NCBI GenBank assembly: GCA_026225945.1
Contig: JAMJFZ010003624.1
Coordinates: 9,707,001-9,771,000, forward strand
Direction: 5' to 3'
Length of the DNA: 64,000 nt
Source: Cricetomys ansorgei
Taxonomy: Eukaryota; Chordata; Mammalia; Rodentia; Nesomyidae
The notes beneath the pieces are model-generated. The model had not been told where the DNA came from. It did no database searches and saw only the letters and a list, made by a program, of their open reading frames with translations. This document shows, piece by piece, positions 31,877 to 42,972 of the stretch (the first letter of the stretch is position 1; each line of letters opens with the position of its first letter). The translations under genes were made by a program, and so were the position numbers.

Positions 31877-32080
31877 TTGAGGCAGGGTCTCATGTATCCC
31901 AGGCTGGCCTTAAACCTACTATATAGTCAAGGTTAACCTCGACCTTCTGATCCTCGCTTTCATCTTCTGGGTGTTGAGATTACACGCATGCGCCATCACA
32001 CCCAGTGTCTATGCAGCAAAGGGGATCAAACCCAGAGGGGCTCGTGTTTGCTAGGCAAGCATCGTAGAGAACACCACCTC
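31877..32080 (-). repeat. ID-B1 composite SINE (RSINE1/B4 family)
   Basis: On the minus strand an ID-like head comes first (32077 down to about 32010: 'gcttgcctagcaaacacgag', 'gggtttgatcccc'). A B1-like body follows ('gggtgtgatggcgcatgcgt', then 'ccagcctgggatacatgaga' and 'ccctgcctca'). This order is opposite to the B1-then-ID composite at 25133. Confidence 0.85.
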
Positions 32081-32299
32081 ACCCCTCAAGAGAATGCTTT
32101 TGCCTCCCACTGTCTTCCTAACAGGGTCTGTGCACTGGGATACAGGCACGAGAAGTGCCACACTTTCTGGGGGATAACTCCCCACCGAACACCTTCTCAT
32201 CTCATCTATGTACAGGCCCTTCCCACTGTCCCATCAGCCATTGCGGTCTTCTGCTGCCACGAGCTCCCAGCAACTGCAGTCACAGACAATCAGATTAAA

Positions 32300-32540
32300 T
32301 GTCCTTCCACCCAACATTGATCAGATTAGCAACCTTGTGACTATTCATTAATTGCTTTTTCTCTCGGCGCCCTATTCAACTCAATACCAAGTGTGCTGTT
32401 TGTAGCATTAAAAAAAGTAAACACAAATGGGATGCTCGCTGCATTTTTAAATGAACTATCTACCACCCTTTCGAAACAGAGTAGAAAAGGATGGGTAGGT
32501 TAATGAAATGCTAATTTTCTTGAGGCCAAACAATTAAACT
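32300..32540. promoter_or_regulatory. Candidate conserved non-coding element
   Basis: Repeat-free block with CATTAATTG (32346-32354), 'cagattagcaacc' near 32322 and 'gtaaacacaaatggg' (forkhead-type GTAAACA) near 32418. Enhancer-like texture; conservation is inferred. Confidence 0.35.
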
Positions 32541-33534
32541 AGGCAATTTCCCCAGAGACCATGACTCCTGTGAAGGCCTTTCAGGATTCCGGCTTCCTCT
32601 TCTGGAAAGCCTCTGATACTCCTGGAATTGTGGCCTGCCTCCCACCCCCGGCCTCCCTTTTAGCATGATGAAGTAGAAACTAAACACGAACCGCCGAGGT
32701 ATGGAGGGAAGGAAATCATAGTACTTGCGATGACTTGAGAAACCTCAAGCATCATGGTACAGCGGTCCACCGGCACAGGACAGCTGACAGACATACAAAG
32801 AACGCTCCCGTACTGTGGATACCCTGGGCCCCACGCAACTAGGCTCGCTGACACCACACAGGCCAGTAATGCCCAGCCAGAAGAAGAGGGATGCTGTGGG
32901 AGTCACGCGCTTGCCTGCATCTCTTCACGCCATCCCTCTGCTCTCCCATGTTCCCATGAGAAGAAAGCAAGGCCCTGGGCTGAACAGAGTCGGGACGGGT
33001 ACCACTCACTGGGCAGATGGGCTAGTGAAGACAGTCCCTCCCTCAACATTATGGGGACCCATCTAAAATCCTGTGGGGCCCAACCCTGGGTACTTCCGTT
33101 TGTCCAGGATATGTAGCATTCTGGTGGAAAGACCTTGACAAGAAAAGAAACTCACCATGCAAGAATGTTCCTTGACTGTGAGGTCTGTTAATGAATGGAG
33201 CTGACTTTCTGGGGACCCCTATCAGCATGCCAGGGGAACCAAGTGAGGGAGAAGATTCTTGGAAAGACTCGTAGATGGGGCTGTGTACTACAGGTTATCC
33301 AGCATGACCCGCTTTTGAAAACGTCTTCATTTTCCTAACGCACCTATGTAAAACTCTCTTCCTTTCCCAGTCCTGCTACTTAGATCTTTTTATATGAAAT
33401 GTCAGCAGCAGTGTTTAAGGAGTGCCCGGCACTTTATCTCAAGTTGTGAATTTTTATTTCTCTTCATCCTGAATGGTTCTTAAAGGGGTTGGACAAAAAA
33501 CAGAGGGCTTTCCTTTAAAGAAATCTATTCTATT
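32541..33534. other. Intergenic sequence, nothing recognised
   Basis: Unique-looking. Frames up to 120 codons (32754-33116 plus) show no domain. Confidence 0.5.
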
Positions 33535-33552
33535 CTATTTATTTATTTATTT

Positions 33553-33677
33553 GGAGACAGGGTCTCACTATATAGCCCAGGCTGGCCTGGAACCCTATAT
33601 AGTCCAGGTTGGCCTTGAACTCAGAGATCCTCCTGCCTCTGCCCCCTGAGTGATGGGATGAAAGATGTGAACACACC
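33553..33677 (-). repeat. B1-like SINE
   Basis: Reverse B1 with TTTA units at the tail (about 33533-33552), 'gagacagggtctcactatat', 'tggccttgaactcagagatc', 'ctgcctctgccccctgagtg' and 'atgggatgaaagatgtgaac'. The centre carries a short duplication of 'ccaggctggcctggaaccctatatag' type, giving two near-identical phrases at about 33579 and 33604. Confidence 0.88.
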
Positions 33678-33678
33678 A

Positions 33679-33878
33679 ACAAATAGAAGATATTCTTACT
33701 TGGCCTGGGAGCCAGGCAGATCCTGGCCTGGGCCGGCTGGCTCCTACCAGCTGTCTGACTCGGGAGCAGGCACTGGCTTCTCCGAGGGGAGGCTGGCTCA
33801 CCTGTAAAAGACAGTCACTCTCAGATCCGGTAGTCACGAGGCTAGAAGGAAAAAATGCAGTTTGAAAATAATGAGCCT
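33679..33878. other. Short unique spacer between SINEs
   Basis: No feature recognised. Confidence 0.5.
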
Positions 33879-34066
33879 AGGGGTTGGAAAGATGGCTCAG
33901 CTATCAGTTAAGAGCGCTGACTGTTCTTCCAGAGGACCCCGGTTCAATTCCCGGCACCCACAGGACAGCTCACAACTGTCTGTAACTCCAGTTCCAGGGG
34001 ATCTGATACCCTCACACCAAAGCACATAAAAAAGTTAAGTAAATTATTAAATAAATTAATAAATAA
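33879..34066 (+). repeat. B3 (B2-type) SINE
   Basis: Well preserved B3: 'ggttggaaagatggctcagc', 'agttaagagcgctgactgtt', B-box 'ggttcaattcccggc', 'aactccagttccaggggatc' and an AATAAATAAAT tail. Confidence 0.95.
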
Positions 34067-34412
34067 ATAGCCTAAGACCGAGCAGAGGGAGCCCTCCACC
34101 CATGGAAGGAATCACTGAAACAAGTGTGATCAGTATGAGTTTACTATTCTCCCTCCTTACTTTGCTGTTTCCGTGTATCTTTATTTCTTAAAGCCTGTGA
34201 CCCAGGTGTGCACAGTTCCTCTCCAGGGCAGATTTAACTGAGCTTAGAAAGCAAGAATCACTCAAAAAAGAAATCCTTCTGGCCATAAATGTCAGTTAAC
34301 ATCTCACTGACAGAAATGTTCCAGTCTTTTTGTGCCGTGAAAAGCTGCCCAACTGTTAAGGGGCAGTGGCATCCCAGTGGTTAAGTCAAATTCATCCTTC
34401 AGGAAGCTGATT
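34067..34412. other. Intergenic sequence, nothing recognised
   Basis: No repeat family or exon is recognised. Confidence 0.5.
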
Positions 34413-34592
34413 TCGCATGTTTATTTTGCATGTGTGTACATGCTGGTGTTGTGTGTGCCCTGGCACACGAGTGGAGATCAGAGGATCTCTTTCAGGAGTC
34501 TGTCCTCTCTTTCTACCATGTGAGGTTCAGGGATTTGAACTCGGGTTGTCAGGCTTGGTGGCAGATGTCTTTACTCACTGAGCCATCTTAGC
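34413..34592 (-). repeat. tRNA-derived B2/B3-type SINE
   Basis: On the minus strand it begins 'taagatggctcagtgagtaa', then 'acatctgccaccaagcctga' and the B-box 'cgagttcaaatccctg'. The body is diverged ('gatctccactcgtgtgccag') and ends in an AAATAAAC-type tail. An old member of the B2/B3 group. Confidence 0.8.
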
Positions 34593-34605
34593 ATGTTTAA
34601 GTTTA

Positions 34606-34815
34606 GTGTGTATCAGTTATCTTCCTTGTTGCTGTATCAAATATCTAGCAGAAGCAACCTCCGGGGAGGAAGGATGTGTTTCGGCTCACCGCTCAGTAGG
34701 ACCACAGCAGAGGTGAGCCACGGAGGGCGGAGCTTGCAGTAGGGCTTGTTCCTCACAGCAGATCAGAGAGCAGAGCCAGCCTGGCACCCTCCAGCCTGTG
34801 GCTGTCAGCTGGACC
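34606..34815. repeat. Rodent L1-tail-like repeat, copy 1
   Basis: Starts 'tatcagttatcttccttgtt', 'gctgtatcaaatatctagca' and 'gaagcaacctccggggagga', then 'ggctcaccgctcagtaggac'. This matches the common rodent repeat motif 'cagttatctttcttgttgctgtgacaaaatacctgacagaagcaactt', which I associate with Lx/L1 3' ends. Family and strand are not certain. Confidence 0.5.
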
Positions 34816-35195
34816 CATTGTCTTAGTTACTTTTCTATTGCTCTGAGGAGATACCTCCACCAAGGCAACTTGTAAAAGAAGTCATTTAACTGGAGGCTTG
34901 CTTACAGTTCAGAAGGTGAGGCCATGGGCCACCTTGGTGGGGAGCTTGGCAAGCAGGCAGGCAGACGTGGTGCTGGAGCAGTAGCTGAGAACTTACATCT
35001 GATCCAAAAGTCGGAGGCAGAGAGCCAGAGACTGGGCCTGGCGAAGGCTTTAAATCTATCCCCAGGGGCGCACCTCCTCTAACAAGGCCACACCTCCTAA
35101 CCCCTCCTCAAATAGCCCACCAACTGAAGACCACACATTCAAATATATATGAGCCTACGGGGTCATTCGCATCCAAACCACCACACCCATGTCCC
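34816..35195. repeat. Rodent L1-tail-like repeat, copy 2
   Basis: A second, related unit in the same orientation: 'gtcttagttacttttctatt', 'gctctgaggagatacctcca', 'cttacagttcagaaggtgag', 'gccacacctcctaacccctc', ending 'gcctacggggtcattcgcat' and 'ccaaaccaccacac'. This is the same family as 34606-34815 and 45268-45575 by its 'ctattgctctgaggaga' head. Confidence 0.55.
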
Positions 35196-35439
35196 AAAGG
35201 TTCCTACTTCTCAAAGTAGGGCCATTAGCTGGGGACCGAGGGCTGGAGAACACCAGTCTGTGGGGGACATTTCACGTTCAGCCCACAACACACTATTGCC
35301 AGGGTTAGGATCCAGGACTCTCCAAAGATGGGAATAGCACAAAAACAGACCTGAGATGCTCACGTCTCGGTTGAGCCGGGGGCCTGTCTATATCCTGCTT
35401 TATAGTTTGTCACTGAAACGCACTGAGCATTAGCTAAGA

Positions 35440-35850
35440 GCGTGGGTATTTTAACCGATAGGTTATGGGAATCATCAAAAATCAGCAAGCTAAAGAGGAC
35501 CAATATTTATGGCCTCTCCCGTCATTGGTTAGTGCTCCCCTCGATTGTTTAACTGCGATCGGTTCCATTTTCTCAGTGTGACTTTTATACATCCGAGTTA
35601 GAAAATAATGCAGCCTGCAAGTAAAAAGTTAAAGACCAAGACAAGGCCTATTAGAATAACATCACACTTCTTTATTCCCTGTACTTACTTTGTCAATTAC
35701 TAATTATTTCTTTTTTTTTTCCTATGCAACAAAATAGAAGCCATAAAATCTTTGATTTAATGAAAACTTCTTTACCAAATAGGCCCTCCAACTCTGCCGA
35801 GGTAATTTATCTACTTCAGTAGGCAATGACCTTTTGTGAGCCATGAGTCA
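35440..35850. promoter_or_regulatory. Candidate conserved non-coding element
   Basis: Repeat-free block with 'gggaatcatcaaaaatcagc' (about 35467), 'ctcattggttag'-like CCAAT context near 35523, and CAATTACTAATTATTT at 35694-35709. Developmental-enhancer texture; conservation is inferred. Confidence 0.35.
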
Positions 35851-37129
35851 TTCCTCACTCTTAATGAGGTGTGCCCAGATACCAACCCACATCTGCAGAG
35901 CTCCCCCCACCCCTAGCAAGCTGGGCTGCTCCTGTGCCTGGCCTGCCAACTTCTCCAAGGCTGTACCACGGTGAACCCCTCCCCCCGGAGGGCCTCTACT
36001 CCCTCCCCCTGGACTCTGTCCTTCTCCAAATGGCCCCGAGGAAAACGGAGTCACAGGTGGAAGATGCTAGCCCAAGTCTCATTATGGTCTGGGAAGAACA
36101 CATTTCCTGGCATTCCTGCATTTTGACAGAATGGTCTCTCGGTTATGAGAAAAATAAGCAGGTTCTCTGACCGTTGTCTTGGGCTCCACATTTTGGCTGT
36201 TTTAGAAGAGTCCTCTGGGAGCCACGCTGTGAGACCTTGGTCTCCAGGGAAGTTCTGAGTAAAGAGTCAACTGTATAGCTGCTTGTGAATTGTGATGCAC
36301 AATACTGACTGACTATTTTAACCTGGACTGTGACTTATGGTGTATTCCTAGTTACATGCTTGACTTACTAGTTACACTTGAATATTTATGGCTCTTCTGT
36401 ACCAATATACTAGGTGCAAGCAAAATATAGCTGAGAAGCATAAGATAAACAATAAGATGACTATAGATTGCAATATTTTCTTCCTGGTCACATATGAATC
36501 CTCTTATATATCTTCCTGATTTCTGGGGCTTCGGAGAGAAGGATGGCATGTCCTTGTTTTGGTCCAGAGGTGATCACCACAAGGTCAGAAGGAATAGCTG
36601 TGGAGCTGAGGCCATGTGGCCTTCCATGGCGTTCCTGCCAGCATATGGCCAGGGGTGGAGATTGGTAGCTGCTTCAAGAGCAGGCTGTGCCCTCCTCCAG
36701 CCTCGCAATGGATTTTCCATGCTATGCTCCCATCCACACGTAGCCACTGCTGGGGGAGTGAAAATATTTGCAGATGGATAGATACCTCTGGAATTGCTTC
36801 CAGAATATTCTACGATTCTATGTTCAACATATTTGGCAATGATACAGGCTATAGATACACCCTTGCAGGTCTGGATTGAAGGCACGCAAGTGTGACTCCT
36901 GTCTGCCCCACGGGGGACAGACTGTGACTTCCATGTTGACACACAGGCCCCATATAGGGGAGAGCTTGTCCTTGCCCACTAAATGTCAGAAAGAAACCGA
37001 AGTCGGTGCTCCCTGCTGCCTTACCCAGAGGAACGTTCCACCGGAAAGCAAGGCAAGAAGCTTGCAAACATAGCTAGAGCCAATGGGCGGCCATGAAGCC
37101 CAGCCGGACACATGCCAGTCTGACTTTGA
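35851..37129. other. Intergenic sequence, nothing recognised
   Basis: C-rich at 35900-36010, AT-rich at 36270-36500, otherwise unremarkable. Frames of up to 122 codons (36574-36942 minus) lack domains. Confidence 0.5.
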
Positions 37130-37300
37130 CGGCTTCCTCTGTCACTGCTTGTGGGAAACAAATGACGTAACTAAATTAAACTTTGAATGTTTGCTTAAGT
37201 GCTTTTAGTGTATGCAGTCATGCTAATTGAATGACATTGTCTTTAGATGAGTTTGAGTTCATGTAGCTATATAAAATAAATTCTCACCCTATAGGTAAAT
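37130..37300. promoter_or_regulatory. Candidate conserved non-coding element
   Basis: Short AT-rich repeat-free block with 'aactaaattaaactttgaat' near 37168 and CTAATTGA at 37223-37230. Weak evidence. Confidence 0.25.
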
Positions 37301-38967
37301 CTACAGTTTTTATGGAGAAGGAAGGAGAAAACCAATTCTTTCAAACAGGGTATTTCCTCATAGACCTTGATCGTTCCTTTGAAATTCAAATAAAAGAGTC
37401 TTAAGAAAGACTGTGTGGGGCTTTCGGTGAATTTATTTATTGAATACTTAATGAATAAATTTATAATAATATTTAATGAATAAAATTCCTACTGACTTTT
37501 TGCTTTTGAGATCAGCAAGCTATCAAGAACACACTAAGCCCAGTGAGGGCATTTTTTAGGGAAATCATCTCCTGGGTGAAATAAAGAAGCAGCCCCAGCG
37601 CAGACACCCAGCTCCTTCCTAGGTCAATGAATCTGTTCTATTTGCCTGTCTGGACGAGGCTGGTGACTTGAAGCAGTTACCAAGGGAGGCCACTGCGTTT
37701 GACACATTCAGTGTCAGCCGTGGGACTCCTGCCTTAAATCTGTCAGGATGGCCCTGTGGCCACTTCTGCAAAAAACCCTCAGGGACAAAATTTATTGTTA
37801 TACCTCAATAGCTTTTTGTTCACCTCCAAAACAGGGGTCCTGGGTCATGCTAACGATGGTGGAGAGACAAAACACTCCATCTTTTATTAAACGGACTCCT
37901 TAATAATTAATCAAATGTGAAATTTGTTTTCCATCACCGACACCAACGCTGAAGTGCTGGGTTCCCCCCCTCTTTCGTCCCTCCCCTCCTTCGTTTTTCT
38001 GAGCCTTTCTCCTTCTAAATCACCCTCTGCAGAATCCCTCGGCTGCAAAGCAAGTGGGTAGAAAAAGCCCGATTTACGACTTGACTTTTTAAACTGTAAT
38101 CACACCTCTGGGCTTCTTCTGGAAAGGGTTGGAGGATCCTGTCAGATAAACATGTGAGAATCTGCTCTCAGGCTCTTTAGATACAATGCAGGAGGCCACG
38201 AGACCCGGACAGTAACCATCCTGCCTGGGCCCTCTCTGCTGTATTGGAGCATGGCGCCTCTGGTGACTCCTCTGCAAAACAAACTGTCATGGAGAAAGGC
38301 AAGGGGCATGGAGGGACTGAGACGGCAGCCCCAAGGTCCATTTCCAGGCAGTCAGCAATGGAGTTGCACTTTTGGAGCGAGATCAGCTTAGAAGACAGGT
38401 GGTGTCTCGGGGAGTCGGGGCCAAAGGCACTGACAGATTAACACCAGGGAGGGGACACTGCCGGGACGAGGTTCTGCTGACCTGGCCTTACTGAAAGGTC
38501 AGAGAGAAGAGCCGGGTGGTCTTTCGATGTGTAAGCCTCATAGGATGGACTGTGTGGGATGTGCGTGGAGTTGAGCTAAGGAGGAGCTCCTAGGATGTCG
38601 GGGAGGGAGGAGGAAGTGGGGTCCACAGCTGAGAGTGCAAAACCAGGTGATGTGAAAGCCAAGTGGGCGGCTGGGCCGGCCTGGAAATGCACAGAAGGGC
38701 AGGAACTGCTGGTGGCGTCGATACCCCCCCTCTGAGAACTAATTATGTTATTAAGCAAACAGAGTGACACAGGGTCTGAGGGACAGAAATACGCATTCGG
38801 GATCCAGCCACTCTGTAAACAACCGTGGGCCAAGCATGGCTCTTTCCAACCGAAGTGGACACTTTCCTTAACTGCCTATGTTTCAGAAGAGGAACTACTG
38901 CCCTCCATGCAGACTGGAGGAGAGGCCCTGCTATTCGGGAGACAGGGAAGTCGGGGGTCTCCCCGTG
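37301..38967. other. Intergenic sequence, nothing recognised
   Basis: AT-rich with TTTATTTATT near 37430-37495. A repeat-free stretch at 37840-38110 ('cctt aataattaatcaaatgtg' near 37899) may be conserved. No exon or repeat family is recognised. Confidence 0.45.
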
Positions 38968-39000
38968 GGCACGCGGGTTTCAGGGGCACGCGGGTTTCAG
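38968..39000. repeat. 16-bp direct duplication
   Basis: GGCACGCGGGTTTCAG occurs twice without change (38968-38983 and 38985-39000), with one base between. Identity implies a recent local duplication. Confidence 0.9.
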
Positions 39001-39189
39001 GAGCAGCAACTTGCATTTTCTTGGCTGCAAACAGCCATGCGTTTGCTCATTAGACCTTTGCGAGACACTAGAACCCACATCTCCTTTGATCTCCCTAAAT
39101 CCGGTCTAAAGAGGTGGGTGTAAACCCAGGACTGGAAGAAATCAGGAACAACATGGCAAGGATTTGTATGCGATGGGAATAAATCTGTT

Positions 39190-39209
39190 AAAAAAAAAAA
39201 AAAAAAAAA
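39190..39209. repeat. A20 homopolymer
   Basis: Twenty consecutive A. I see no SINE body to its left, so this may be a remnant tail or a simple slippage product. Confidence 0.9.
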
Positions 39210-39259
39210 GGTCCAAGAAGAGCCCACGGAAGATGCGGCAGCCTGAGCCGGCCGGGTGA

Positions 39260-39710
39260 ATGGCAGAGAGGATGGAGGCTATTTGAATACTGATGTGGCC
39301 TCACTTTTCTTCCATTTCCATTAATGACATGCTCATCAAGGGCAAACAATGGGACCGGCTGCCGGCGCCTGTCACAGTGTGTGGGTGCCGGGATGCCAGG
39401 CTGTCATCCCAGGGCTGCATTTAGAGACCTGCACGCTAATAAGAAGTGCTCTGTGCCGTCAATGCAGACAGGTGCTTCCTCGGCTGGGACATGCTCCATT
39501 CCCTTCCCCCCCTGAAGCCCTCCTCCTCCAGCCCCCTGACAGACACCATGAAATGCACAAATTAACAGCCCCATCATGTTGGGCTGCTGCTGCCTGCGGG
39601 GAAAGCAGAAAATCAAGTTGTCACCCAGGGTGCAGCCACAAAGCCACAGCCTCATTTCTCTGTTGGTGCCCTATAATAGTAAATGCCAGACAGCTGGCTG
39701 CTCGGGAGGC
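39260..39710. promoter_or_regulatory. Candidate conserved non-coding element
   Basis: Repeat-free with 'ctatttgaatactgatgtgg' (about 39280), ATTAATGA at 39320-39327, 'cacgctaataagaagtgctc' (about 39432) and 'caaattaacagccccatcat' (about 39558). Enhancer-like by texture; conservation is inferred. Confidence 0.35.
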
Positions 39711-41189
39711 TTTAGATTGAGGCCTTGGTGCACTCTGGCCAGAGAATTAGCAGTTGCTGCTTCCGTGTTCCAGACAAACATCTGGAGGGAGCGAAGTCTC
39801 CTGAGCAGAGGCGTCCTTTGCCCTTGGAAGCAGGAGCCAGGGCAGAGTGGCACTTCAAGACCAGAAACAAAAAGCTCCCTGAGCTTCCAGCTTTGAATCT
39901 GCTTAGAACTTTACTAGGGACTCAGAGTGAACGACAGTTAGCCAAGAACCCAGTGGTCCAGATGGCTTGTCCGTCCATCGATGCAGAGAAGCGGCTGTCC
40001 GTCCATCACTGGGCTCTAGTTCTTACAGTCCTCCTTCCCGAGTGAAAAAAACTCTGTAGGATGAATCTTGATAACCTGAGTCCACTGTCTAGAGCTTCCC
40101 ACCCTGCTCTAGACCTGTCTGCTCTGCACTCTGCATCTGTACAGATGGAAGCTACTTCCCGGGAAATCCCAGACTCAAACAGCCTTGGCCTCCAGGCTCC
40201 GTAGCCGCTGGCTCTAGGTGTATGGTGACCCGAGCCAGCCTGGGCTAACATTTGTCCTGGTCAAGTGTGCAGAAGGAAAGAAATGGGACCCCCCCCCCCC
40301 AAGCCCTTCAGACTCCAAGGAGTTTAATGACATAATAATGGCCTGAGAACTTCAACATAAAACAAGAAGGGCAACTAACGAAACTTACAACATAAAACCC
40401 CCCTCCTGTCATCTTTATAGTGTCCGTAAAACACTCTATTGGATTTACGAGCTACATAATGAGTATGGAGACCGTACCTGGAGTCAGAGCCAACTCAGAA
40501 GTCTCAACTATAAACCCTTTTCTATCATTACCCCATCCCTCTAGCTGTTACTCTCCTCTTCCTTTAGCAGAGAGGGACACTGCCCACTTCAGACTTAGGC
40601 CTGAGGTAGAGCTGGCAGCAACTTGCTAATAAATCCCGGCTTCCTCCAGGGCACGGAAGCTGACAGGCTTGGGGGGGTGGGGGAGGGGGGGTGGGCGGGT
40701 AGGGCCATTCCATTTCAAAGCCTCAGATGCATTTTGGAAAACAAACCTGTAAGTCTTTCCTTTGCATAAAGCCTGTCAAATCGAGAGATCTCCAAGGACA
40801 TACATGGGCTGTTTCATTATCTGTAACTTGGGGTTGTAATGGCCTTTCCGTAGTGGAGACTACACCCACCCGCCCCCACCCTAGAAATTGGTGAAATGGA
40901 TCTGCAGCCAACCACACACCGCACGGCATGTGAGTGGGGTCTGCTCAGGTTTCTAAGGGCAGGAGGAGGTGGGGTGTCCATCACCCTGCTAAGCAGCACG
41001 CTCGACTCTGTTTTCTGTTTCCATTTCACTCCTTAAGTCTCTCTGCTCCCCAAGGAATTTTCTGAAGGGGTAATAAAATAAAATGGGTGAAACAAAGCCG
41101 TAAGCCAGTTAAGTCTGAAAGACATGTCATCTCATTTAAAAGGAAGAAACGGGCCATTTCCATGCCTGAGGCTGACAGCGACGCCTGAG
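39711..41189. other. Intergenic sequence with C12 and G-rich runs
   Basis: Holds a 12-base C run at 40289-40300 and a G-rich run at 40671-40703. Otherwise unique-looking, with no exon or repeat family recognised. Confidence 0.5.
40671..40703. repeat. G-rich tract, potential G-quadruplex
   Basis: Five runs of three or more G separated by one to two bases on the plus strand, a classic G-quadruplex-forming pattern. Confidence 0.8.
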
Positions 41190-41640
41190 CTGGCAACAGT
41201 GCTATTCCACTTGATTTATGGGATAATGGGGTGACAAATGATGACAAAAATAAACTTTTACTGCACCGAACTGCTCCTTTATTTATGAAATTTGGCCAAG
41301 TAGTGAAATCTTTTATCTGCAAGTTGTAACATGGAGTGGGAGCCGGCGATTATGGCGAGGTAATAGTAACCCCGCGATGGCGGCTGAGCCAGTTGGAAAT
41401 GGATTGGGGTAAAATAGCTACCGCGCCGTGATAAATGTGAACAGCTCTTTGCTGACAGATGATCTAACAGGTGTTCATAACAACTATATAAGAGGATTTA
41501 TTTATGACCAGCCACAGCCGCGGCTCTGTAAATCAACTCCAACAGCTGCACTCCGCTGAAACCAAGTCCCTGATGGAGGAACGGAGCGAAAGCCCAAAGA
41601 ACACAATTCACTCCAGAATCTTAATCGTCAAATAACATTT
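41190..41640. promoter_or_regulatory. Candidate conserved non-coding element with YY1, MEIS and E-box words
   Basis: Repeat-free and motif-dense: GATGGCGGC (YY1 type) at 41376-41384, TGACAGAT (MEIS/TGIF type) at 41453-41460, and CAGGTG (ZEB/SNAI E-box) at 41468-41473. It also has several TTTAT/ATAAA words. CpG content is higher than in surrounding DNA. This is the second most convincing enhancer-like block in the window; conservation is inferred. Confidence 0.42.
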
Positions 41641-42908
41641 TTTTTTTTTTAGGTTAATTACACCACCACATAGAAATCATGATTACTTTCAATTAGAAAT
41701 CTGAGCCATCCATGACTTTGTTTACAGAATTTTTCATTTAGGCTGGTTTCGATGAAGACACTAGGGTCAAGGAAAGCGTGCCCTGGGAGGGTGATGGCGG
41801 TTTGGTGTGACACCACTGAGCAGCCCTTCACACCAGCTTCTTTTTAAAAAAGCTCAAATGGAGGGATATTGGGTTTTCCCCACCTTCCCCAGCAGTTCAC
41901 GCCCACTCCAGGCAGCGCTGTCTCCTGGGGACCACTCCTGGCACCGCAGAGCCAAAGAGGAAGATGCACAAGGAGATGAGCTTACCAGAAGCGGGGTATG
42001 AGGCTAGACTGAGGGGGTCTACCCTCTCCCCTCCTCGCACATCAAGTTGATGTCTGTTCATTTTGTTTTGTGACTTACTGAGTTTAGCCAGGGTCATCGG
42101 CGTGACCACAGGTTTGAAACTATCCACTGGAGCCTGATGGGCTCAGAGGGGACATAACTAAAGACAGTAGTAGGTCCTCCAATGCGGAATCTATAAGTAG
42201 CCAACAGTCCAGAGGTAAAGGTAGGGTCCTGGGAGTCCCTCCCCCTTGACTGCCGATGATAGGGCTGGTCTTGTTTGGGCCCAGGGCAGGTAACTAGAGT
42301 TGATGTGAGTTAACGGTTAGAGTAGCTGTATGGAGTCTAAGAAACGGCGTTCTGTAGCCTTCACCCTCTCTTCCACTGCTTTTATGTATTTCCTGCCCTC
42401 TCTTCCTCAACATTCCCTGAGCCTTGTAAGTGGCTTGGCTAGGCCGGCTCCACAGTCGTTTATGTAGCTACTGTCTCAACAGTTCTCCCTGTTGTCCATG
42501 GAGACGGTGGGCTGTACCATAGAACAGGGGTCTTCACTCAGAAAAAAAAGAGGAGGGCTTTCTAAAGAAGCTGCTATTCTAGTGGACAAAATCAGAGCTC
42601 TGCTAGATACAGCCTGGGAGCGCACATCTCCTCTTCCCACTGTGCATTCTCCATAGCAACGTCTCCATCCTATCCCATCCCACGCTGACAATGAGCAGAG
42701 CCAAGACCTTGAGATGACTTGTTCCCTCCAAGCACCCATGTGGCATATTCAGTCTTACGTCGGACATGAGCATAGTGGGAGCTTTATGCAGAGTCAGCAG
42801 AAAGGTTTTTCTGCCTTGAAATCTAGACCTTTGACATGTCTGGTTCTCAAAGCTATAAACCGGTATTTTAGCTTATGGTTAGAGACGAGCTTGACTTTTT
42901 GTTTCTTG
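41641..42908. other. Intergenic sequence, nothing recognised
   Basis: Starts with a T run (about 41639-41650). No repeat family or exon is recognised. Confidence 0.5.
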
Positions 42909-42972
42909 TGGTGCTGGGGATTGGACTTGGGTCCTTGCCCACACTAAGTATAGTTCTACCCCTGAGCTATGC
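42909..42972 (-). repeat. ID-type SINE
   Basis: On the minus strand it reads 'catagctcaggggtagaact', 'atacttagtgtgggcaagga', 'cccaagtccaatccccagca', a short ID element with recognisable A and B boxes. Confidence 0.85.
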
